Assembly: GCA_034770075.1 (NCBI GenBank)
Contig: CM068385.1
Span: forward strand, 73,834,272 to 73,898,271
Direction of reading: 5' to 3'
Source of the DNA: Aralia elata
Lineage: Eukaryota > Streptophyta > Magnoliopsida > Apiales > Araliaceae
Length of the DNA: 64,000 nucleotides
Part shown: positions 57,106 through 64,000 of the stretch, in pieces
Position numbering within the stretch: the stretch's first letter is position 1
Layout: the number at the start of each line of letters is the position of its first letter
Notes under the pieces: generated by a model
The model's input: only the letters and a program-made list of their open reading frames with translations
Told to the model about the DNA's origin: nothing
Databases searched by the model: none
Position numbers and translations under genes: made by a program

Positions 57106-58043
57106 TCATATTAAATATTTAATACTCTATTGCTTTACCATGCTAGAAGGCAACGTTCGATATTCCAAATATCTTTGAACGCTTAGGACTTAATATGATT
57201 TCTTTGAGGGGTTTGTTATTATTTGTCTCATCTTGTTTAGCGCGCATGCACATATATATATAAAATATGCGTCATATTATTAAACATGTGAAGCATGTTG
57301 GATAATATATAATATATATATATATAGTAAGCATGCACATATAGAATATTATATTCTACCCGTATTGATTATGGACTTTTATTTTAGTTTGGTTCACTAG
57401 AGCCACCAAGTGAACCAAAAGGTTAAACCTAGGGTGCAAGAATTAAATTTAAATATAACTATTACATTTAAACCCGGGCTCCATTACAAATGGGTCTTCA
57501 AGTGCTCCTTCCTCCTTGGTCTCCAATTCTTCAAAATAATTCTAACTAATCATATTACATGAACTATTTACTATAATAAAAACCTTGATCAACAGTTACG
57601 GGGAAGTACATAGGAGGGAGATAGAATTTACATTAAGAAAAATTAGAGAAGACGAGGTACGCAGACCCCATTTATAAAAACCCATTCATTCAAGCATCCT
57701 CTAAAATAATTTCAATTACACATTGGTCAATAGTCCATAATCAATCCATATTTATTATCATACATATCTCCATATGCATCAATAAATAACATTCATCTCA
57801 TGAATAATAAAACCATTCCATATATGCATCGATATCAATTAATGGGCAAAAGTTTTGCTAATATTTAGTTTTTGAAACAAAATAAACTCTTTTATTTTAA
57901 TCAAAAAACCAAATCCAAATTAAACTCCTTTAATTTTAGCAATATTTTAGATAAAATAAACATCTTTATTTTAAACTTTTATCAATTAAATAAACCATTT
58001 ATTTTAATTGAAGGAAAAAACAATTTTTCAAAACCTGCAGACC

Positions 58044-58131
58044 GGCGCGGCCGCGTTCCAAATTGAACTAGAAGCGGCGCGACCGCGCTACACCCCCAGA
58101 AACGTTTTCTGGGTTCGGGCGCGGTCGCGCC
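58044..58131 (-). repeat. Three GC-rich palindromes, GRYC core (element III version)
   Basis: GGCGC-GGCC-GCGTT (58044-58057), GGCGC-GACC-GCGCT (58076-58089) and GGCGC-GGTC-GCGCC (58118-58131). The fourth site of elements I and II is missing, apparently by recombination between sites 3 and 4 that removed one 32-bp unit. Confidence 0.75.
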
Positions 58132-58232
58132 GCGACGCAGGATCAGAACAAAAATTTCAACCCAAAAATCCGATCGTATCGCATATCAATTCATACATGG
58201 AATCATCACAATCAATAATTAACACAAGGATT

Positions 58233-58245
58233 GGCTCTGATACCA
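58233..58245 (-). other. Primer-binding site of element III
   Basis: TGGTATCAGAGCC on the minus strand, one base from the 5' LTR. Confidence 0.92.
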
Positions 58246-58246
58246 C

Positions 58247-59986
58247 TATTAGGTTTGTATATAACGCAAGCATGTAATCAAATTACATAAATATAGCGGA
58301 AGTGTGATAAAACGGATTTTGAAATTTTTCATACAAACCATCACCATGATCTTTCCTTGTGTTCAATTATCAATTAACGAAAGAGATAGAGGTATAGAAT
58401 TATACTGTCGTGAATCAAAGCTTCCTCGGGTACAAGTTTACCTCCAATTCCTTCGCGTTCTCCTTGAATTCCACCGACTAAATTCCTTCGCTTGATCAAC
58501 GTTAGTCACCCAAGTGTTTAGCCTCTAGAGGTGATCCACCAAGGAAGAATAGTTATTCAAGAAGTTGGGTGTTGACAAAACCCTAATTTCTATCTCTATA
58601 GAAATTGCAAGTACTCTCCACAATCTAATGCAAGAGTGTGTAACTCTAATCTATGATAAGACTCCCCTTATTTATAGATGTAGGAAAAACTCTTCCCTAA
58701 ACTATTTAGGATTAGGGTTTCTATTATAATTAAACTCCTTTAATTAATTATGCTCCTAATCCAATTAGGAATTCATGAGAGAGTACTTCTATTAATTAAT
58801 TCCCAATCCCTATTAGGAATTAAATAATAGTAATAGTAATAATAATAATAAGACTCCTCTTATTAATTTATATTTAATATTTTCAAAATATTAAATAATA
58901 AATATTAAGCTATTTAATTTATTTTATCTCTATAGACTAAATTAAATACACTTAACTTATTATTATAATTATGTCATTTACTTCTTAAATAAATATTTTT
59001 CTTTTGCGGTGTGACCCTTTAGATTCTCCATATTAAACCGGTTGTGAATAAATCAATTAGAACAATTCTAATGTTATTTAAATAAATAAATTAAATTATT
59101 TAATTTATTTAAATAAATAATATTTATTCTACAATAAGGGTAAGCCCCCCTTAGCGATCAACGACTTTCCAGATAATATAGATTTCAACATTAATCACAA
59201 AAGAACCTTTTAGTGCATAGTTACCGTACAATTCAATCCTTCTACCATACAATGTCCCATTAAATATAAGACATGGAATTACTATCAAGTCTTATTTTTA
59301 TTTAATTATATGTATTTTGATTCCCAAATGCACAACTCTAAATAATGCAAATTAGAAACTCCTTTCTAATTTCATTCTGCCTTGGCCAAGGACTACTGAG
59401 TTGTCATTTATCGAATCACATAGGACATTCACATCTTTTACTAGTCGAGGTAGATTCTTTGTTGATCCTTCACCTATCTCCATGTACAACTTATTATACC
59501 CAATCATACCCTTTGATATACCTTGAAGGTCTTAAGGGATATGTCAAAGTATAACTCATCATACACAAGATACTATGATGATCTCAAGTCCAAGGATCAC
59601 TTGTACTACTATCACTAAAGGAATTCCTATTGACAGGCGAGTAAAACTCCATTATGTATTCCTTAGCGAGCCACGTTCAGTGAACTTATTATCCAATAAG
59701 CACCTACATACTTGCTTTACTGTCTCCACACAAATGATTATGAGATCAATCATCCTCTTCCTAAGAGCAAGCAATGTATGTACTAATCTCATTAGCATGA
59801 TCACCATTATGATTCTAAAAGCATTGCTCAGAACCATGGGTTTATCACATTTAATATAACAGCACCATGTAAATAATATAAAATGCCTTTTAAGAAAATC
59901 AATTCTTTTATTAATAAACGAATAAGATTACAAAGTATATGCTACATCATATCAAATATGATTGGTTTGTGTGCATACTACTTTCA
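58247..59986 (-). mobile_element. 5' LTR of element III (1740 bp, internal deletion)
   Basis: Starts TATTAGG (TG mutated to TA) and ends CTTTCA (59986), followed by the ATGG duplication. It lacks 81 bp present in the other LTRs, with the join at about 59789 between two ATCT words. The TATA box on the minus strand is near 58669-58676. Confidence 0.92.
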
Positions 59987-60669
59987 ATGGCTTCATGCTA
60001 TTTAGGATCTAATACAGTAATTGGGTCATATATGTTGGTTCAAGAGTGGGTGGGATTTGATGCTTGGTGACTGTGTGAAGTTGTTTGGGCTTGAAAATAT
60101 TGTTCATTGACCTAGTGTGAGACTAGGGCAACAGGAGAGTGACGATATACATGAATAGAGGAGGGAGAGATGTTACCTAGAGGTGACACGGTAGCGGCGA
60201 TAGCTGTTTCTGAGATCGCTGGCGACAACAACGGAGACGAAGGCACGATTATATTGGCTAGAGATAAGGAAGGGTTAGTAGACGAGATACGTGATTTTGG
60301 GAGAATCTGGAGATCGAAGAGTGATGCAACCGTAGAAGTGTTTTGGCTATCATTTGGCAGTTGGCCTTGAGTTTCGATTGGACTTTGGGACTCATCAAAT
60401 AAGACATGTCTTGACAAGTAAATCCTCTTAGTGGTTGGATACATGCATTTATATGCATTTTGTGTTTGAGAGTACCCAAGGAACAAACACGGTTTTGATT
60501 CTTATTGAAGTTTGTGAGTATTGTAAGGCTTGGTGAGAGGGAAACAATGATAACCAAATTTTCTTAATTTAAGATAGTTGGGTCTTCGATTAAAAAGAAC
60601 TTCAAAAGGAGACTTATTTTGAAGAAGTGGAGTTGGTTGACGATGTTATCGAAACTGAATGGACAAGGG
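59987..60669 (-). pseudogene. Copia-B integrase C-terminus and linker (5' part)
   Basis: Minus strand, from about 60655 downward: TPLLQNKSPFEVLFNRRPNY, LKLRKFGYHCFPLT and an HKLQ-stop-ESKPCLFLG segment. The 60112-60486 frame follows: FLGYSQTQNAYKCMYPTTKR, IYLSRHVLFDES and a Ser/Pro-rich linker. It closes with VLDPK-stop-HEA, continuing as MSSELTALMRHGTWELV at 50847. This is the end of the integrase core, the C-terminal domain and the RT leader of a Ty1/copia Pol. Upstream it is cut by the (TA)n tract and Copia-C. Confidence 0.85.

Positions 60670-60718
<49 letters not shown>
60670..60718. repeat. (TA)n microsatellite
   Basis: About 24 TA units between Copia-B and the Copia-C LTR. An ORF reading YIYIYI here is an artefact. 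Confidence 0.95.
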
Positions 60719-60722
<4 letters not shown>

Positions 60723-61770
60723 TACCTCAAGTAAACAAAACTGGAAGAAGTAATTTTGTCAAGGCTTGTACTTGGTACTATGTCCTTAAGATAATTATGC
60801 CCTCCTTATTGGTGCTTAGAGTTGATAGCACTTGTCTCCCAGGATACAATGACAACGTATGTTATAGCAGCACTACAAATAACACACCCTACGAACCAAA
60901 TCGAATGCTCAGAACTCTCTCTCAAAATAAACTATGAAAGACTTACTTTATATTGCTTGAATGCTCGGAAAATGGAATGAATGAAATGGCCGCCCCTCCA
61001 GCCTATTTATAGCAGGGGTTAGTGACCCATCAGATGGGACACAACCACTTGAAAAGGTATGGGATACTTATGAAAAGGTATGGCATGGCATCTGTTCGGT
61101 CAAAACGACGTAGTTTTGAGCCTTGGTAGAATGGGCGCGTCCATTCGAGCAAAAAACGACGTAGTTTTGGGTTTGCCAAAAAGGGCGCTTCTGTTCGGGC
61201 AGGCGCTTCCCAAAACGACGCAGTATTAGCGCTTCCGTTTGGCAAATAGCGCTTCCCAAAATGACGTAGTATGATAATAAATAACATTTCTCAAAACGAC
61301 ACATTGTTGATAATAGAACTAAATAAAAAATTTAAATAAATTTTGGCCAAAAAGATATATACAATGACCCAGACCCACGAACCATGAGCCTCGAGCATGA
61401 GCCCGAGCCCGGCCCAACCGATTGGTCGGCCGGCGGCGGCGTGCGCGTGTGGGTTCAAACCAAGTCTTGGCTAGGTCCTCTCCCCTCCACAAAAGTGGGG
61501 TGCCCCTTGGGGCCCAAACCCAAGAGCAACTCAATTGTATATAAACCCATTTGAACTTTAGTTCTTAACCGATGTGGGACTTGGCTTCCCACATGTATTT
61601 ATTATCATTTCCAAGGGTGATATTTGGGAGTTAATTTCTCATTCATTACTCCATAAATTCGAGCTTCCAAGTACTTGGTTTTAATCTACTCATGGAGTAG
61701 AACATATTAATATGTGGATTCATTTCAAATAATTAATGAAACCCATTTCAAATTTGCTCAAATTCTAACA
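60719..61770 (-). mobile_element. 3' LTR of Copia-C (outer end uncertain)
   Basis: The minus strand begins TGTTAGAATTTGAGC at 61770, directly after the polypurine tract TTATGTGGGAGAT (61771-61783). A TATA box (CTATAAATA, minus) is at 61004-61011, with the transcribed part beyond it. Five CAAAACGACGTAGTTTTG-like palindromes lie upstream of it at 61101-61306. A GC-rich patch is at 61400-61450. The outer terminus lies somewhere in 60719-60800; no TG/CA end with a TSD could be fixed. Confidence 0.7.
61101..61306 (-). repeat. Palindromic ACGACGT repeats in the Copia-C LTR
   Basis: CAAAACGACGTAGTTTTG at 61101-61118, the same core at about 61153-61170, decayed copies at about 61211-61228 and 61257-61270, and a partial one at about 61292. 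GCGCTTCC words alternate with them. Position upstream of the TATA box suggests an enhancer role (inference). Confidence 0.7.
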
Positions 61771-62358
61771 ATCTCCCACATAAATGAAATTGACTTCCAG
61801 CCTTATGCAAATGTTATGCAGACGTGAGAGAGAGACATAATTAAAAATTATCTGTATAGAGAGAGGTGGCTTTTGACTTTGAACCTTCCCTTGTGAAAGA
61901 CTATTGGGTTTACTGGTTGTCCAGTGAACGTGATGTCTTGAACTGTCCAACTGTTTGTGTAAACCGAGACAAGAGAAATTCACACAGAATTTTTCCAGAC
62001 ATTATTTGGTTCTCATGATTTTGTTCATTTTGGCCCTGAACAATCTCGGATTTAAGAGTGCTCTAGAGAAGTATAGCCTTTATCATTCTCATAGAATTGG
62101 CCCAGTTCACACTCACATAAGTGATTCTTAACAAGAGTATCCTGCCATACCCCACTTGTTTATCAAGATTTAAGAATCATTAAAAGCACAACTTATCCTA
62201 AAACCGCTGTAGGTATCACTATCTCGTATCATAAAAATGAGCATAAGAATTAATTTCTTCATAATGATTTAGTTGAATCATTCATAGTTTAGTTGTCCCT
62301 TTGAACCTAGATCTTGGGATCTCTAGTCAACTAGGTTGGGTTTCCACCATAACGATCC
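61771..62358 (-). other. Copia-C polypurine tract and 3' untranslated region
   Basis: The purine tract lies at 61771-61783 (minus TTATGTGGGAGAT). Between it and the RNase H stop is nearly 600 bp without coding sequence that I can recognise. Confidence 0.65.
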
Positions 62359-62769
62359 TTATTTATAGGCTTTTAGACCTATTCCCCTCGATGTTATTCT
62401 TACTTGCTCTCTAGTCAAACCTTTAGTTAACGGATCCGCTATATTTTCTTTGGACTTTATGTACTCAATAGACATAATGCCATTAGAGAGCAATTGTTTT
62501 ATGGTATTGTGTCTACAACGAATATGTCTAGACTTACCATTATACATGTGACTCTGTGCCCTTCCAATTGTTGATTGACTATCACAATGGACACAAATAA
62601 CATGCACAGGTTTAGGCCACATAGAAATATCTTCTAAAAAATGACGAAGCCATTCAGCTTTTTCTCCCGCTTTATCTAATGCAATAAACTCAGATTCCAT
62701 CGTTGATCGAGCAATGCATGTTTGTTTAGAAGATTTCCATAATACTACTCCTCCACCTAGTGTAAACAC
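62359..62769 (-). pseudogene. Copia-C RNase H domain
   Basis: 136-codon frame: VVLWKSSKQTCIARSTMESE with the catalytic Glu of the usual TEAEY box here as MESEF, then VHCDSQSTIGRAQSHMYNGK, the RHNTIKQLLSNGIMSIEYIK segment and ENIADPLTKGLTREQV near the end. It degrades the RNA strand during cDNA synthesis. The region 62770-62926 joins it to the RT through at least one frame change. Confidence 0.85.
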
Positions 62770-62926
62770 AAAACCACTTGTGGATTTAGAGTCTTTTATA
62801 TCTGATATCCAGTCCGCATCATAGTATCCTTCAAGTACTACTGGATATCTAGAATAGTGTAATCCAAAGTTTTGAGTGTATTTTAAATAACTTAAAACTC
62901 TTATAATCGCTTTTCTCGTGATCTTG

Positions 62927-63736
62927 TCATGGATTACTTGTAAATCTACTTAATTTATTTACAACATATGCCATGTCAGGACATGTACAATTCATTACGT
63001 ACATAAGGCTTCCAATTCTTTGTGCTCTCAGGTTGTGATATGCTCTCTCCTTATTTTTAGACAAATGTAGATTTATATCTACCGGTGTTCCCACAGGATT
63101 ACAATCATATTGATTGAATTTCTTGAGTATTTTCTCAATATAGTGTGATTGTGATAACACTAATCCATCCGATATTTTAGAAATTTTAATTCCTAATATT
63201 ACATCGGCAACACCCATATCTTTCATGTCAAATACATTATTTAACATTCTCTTGGTAGTTTTAATGATTTTATTATTACTACCCATAATGAGCATATCAT
63301 CTACATAAAGACAAATTATGATAAACCCTTTCTCAGTGTCCTTGACATATACACATTTGTCACACTCATTTATTTTGAAACCATTTGACATCATTACATT
63401 GTCAAATTTTTCATGCCATTCTTTAGTTGCTTGTTTTAATCCATAAAGGGATTTCACAAGTCGACAAACTTTCTTTTCTTGTCCTGGAACTATAAACCCT
63501 CTGGTTGTTCGATCTATGTATATTTCTTCTTCAAGATTACCATTCAAGAAGGCTGTTTTCACATCCATTTGATGTATCTCCAAATTATATATAGCTGCAA
63601 TGGCTATTAACATTCTAATTGAAGATATTCTTGTCACAGGAGAATAGGTATCAAAATAATCTAAACCCTCCTTTTTCTTGTATCCTTTTATTACAAGTCT
63701 TACTTTATATTTATCTATAGATCCATCGGTTTTCAT
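62927..63736 (-). CDS. Copia-C reverse transcriptase ORF (partial Pol)
   Basis: 269-codon frame covering most of the RT: KTDGSIDKYKVRLVIKGYKK, FDTYSPVTRISSIRMLIAIA, HQMDVKTAFLNGNLEEEIYI, the intact catalytic YVDD in IICLYVDDMLIMGS, LGIKISKISDGLVLSQSHYI and CPDMAYVVNKLSRFTSNP. The Met at 63736 is internal: upstream in-frame sequence continues PPGSKPLGYKWIFKKK. Well preserved for a relic. The element runs beyond the window, so completeness cannot be judged. Confidence 0.87.
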   Translation of the reverse strand: MKTDGSIDKYKVRLVIKGYKKKEGLDYFDTYSPVTRISSIRMLIAIAAIYNLEIHQMDVKTAFLNGNLEEEIYIDRTTRGFIVPGQEKKVCRLVKSLYGLKQATKEWHEKFDNVMMSNGFKINECDKCVYVKDTEKGFIIICLYVDDMLIMGSNNKIIKTTKRMLNNVFDMKDMGVADVILGIKISKISDGLVLSQSHYIEKILKKFNQYDCNPVGTPVDINLHLSKNKERAYHNLRAQRIGSLMYVMNCTCPDMAYVVNKLSRFTSNP

Positions 63737-64000
63737 TTTCTTCTTGAATATCCACTTATATCCAAGAGGTTTAGAACCCGGTGGGAGATCTACTAATTCC
63801 TAAATTCCCACGTATGATTGTGCAGTATGGATTCTACTTCACTATTTATAGCCTCTTTCCAATATGGAACTTCGGGACTCGATACCGCTTTTCTATAAGT
63901 TTGAGGCTCATTTTCTAACTAATAAGTTAGAAAATTCGAACCAAAAGATTTTGATATTCTAGCACGTTTACTACATCTAGGTTCATCAATACCTTTTAAA
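63737..64000 (-). pseudogene. Copia-C RT leader and linker, cut by window end
   Basis: The minus strand encodes RARISKSFGSNFLTY-stop-LENEPQTYRKA, then PYWKEAINSEVESILHNHTW and VDLPPGSKPLGYKWIFKKK. These are the variable linker and the start of the copia RT (xWKEAI...NxTWELV). An in-frame stop and a short shift near 63800 break it. Integrase, protease and Gag lie beyond 64000. Confidence 0.8.

Larger units (their letters stand above)
56654..58232 (-). other. 5' leader of element III
   Basis: 1.58-kb non-coding leader with the same architecture as elements I and II: four GTG/CAC inverted repeats (56811-57105), a reduced AT hairpin array (about 57875-57995) and three GC palindromes (58044-58131). 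Short ORFs such as 57872-58277 run through these repeats and are not genes. Confidence 0.7.
50848..59986 (-). mobile_element. Copia-1 element III, Ty1/copia LTR retrotransposon
   Basis: Complete minus-strand layout: 3' LTR 50848-52671, polypurine tract to 52686, Pol and Gag 52740-56653, leader to 58232, primer-binding site 58233-58245, 5' LTR 58247-59986. ATGG flanks both sides (50844-50847 and 59987-59990), and the Copia-B reading frame rejoins exactly across it. It keeps the longest Gag-protease frame of the window but has an integrase stop, a small integrase deletion, a 1-base RT insertion and an RNase H stop. Confidence 0.93.

Noticed and set aside
1477..59986. Elements I, II and III as a segmental duplication
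   Set aside because: II and III each have their own target-site duplication and different flanks, so they are independent insertions of one family. The same is likely for I.
60659..60937. ORF with an IYIYIY run
   Set aside because: Translation of the (TA)n microsatellite fused to LTR sequence.

Overview
The window is plant nuclear repeat DNA, most likely from an angiosperm with an AT-rich, transposon-heavy genome. I see no host gene, rRNA, tRNA or CRISPR array. Nearly every base can be assigned to transposable elements nested in one another. The evidence is Ty1/copia Gag, integrase, RT and RNase H remnants; TG...CA long terminal repeats (LTRs) with target-site duplications (TSDs); initiator-Met tRNA primer sites; polypurine tracts; and a CACTA transposon with CACTACAAAAA termini. 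Family names (Copia-1, -A, -B, -C, -X, LARD-1, CACTA-1) are local labels. Clade names come from recalled motifs, not searches.

Layout, left to right. 1-1476: a Copia-1 LTR in + orientation, cut by the window edge and fused head-on to element I. 1477-9427: Copia-1 element I (minus), decayed. 9428-11083: 3' part and 3' LTR of Copia-X (+). 11084-12750 and 19559-22031: Copia-A (+), split by CACTA-1 (12751-19507), which is itself split by a 3.7-kb solo LTR (12798-16533). 22076-25216: a terminal-inverted-repeat element flanked by (TA)n and containing a SIRE-like solo LTR (22643-24566). 25430-46725: LARD-1, a non-coding Ty3/gypsy derivative with about 4.15-kb LTRs. Its 3' LTR is split by Copia-1 element II (35474-46063, minus, TSD CCCTA), which is itself split in RNase H by an Athila/Tat-like solo LTR (37565-39252, TSD CTCCT). 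47238-47761: a small solo LTR (TSD TTCTC). About 48939-50847 and 59987-60669: Copia-B (minus), split inside one codon by Copia-1 element III (50848-59986, TSD ATGG). 60719-64000: 3' half of Copia-C (minus), running off the window.

How the parts work. The three Copia-1 copies share LTRs of about 1.8 kb, a PBS one base from the 5' LTR, a long 5' leader, then Gag, zinc knuckle, protease, integrase, RT, RNase H and a polypurine tract. All three are broken by stops, frameshifts, deletions or insertions. Any mobility today would need proteins supplied by another copy.

The most unusual signal is regulatory. The Copia-1 leader carries several dispersed sets of short inverted repeats with constant arms. 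In two of the sets the central bases differ between elements but are largely uniform within each element. One of these palindrome pairs, with the same 32-bp spacing, recurs in the unrelated solo LTR at 38102-38147. Comparable palindrome clusters occur in the LARD-1 LTR and the Copia-C LTR. This is the best candidate in the window for an undescribed system, possibly RNA dimerisation/packaging sites or factor-binding sites.
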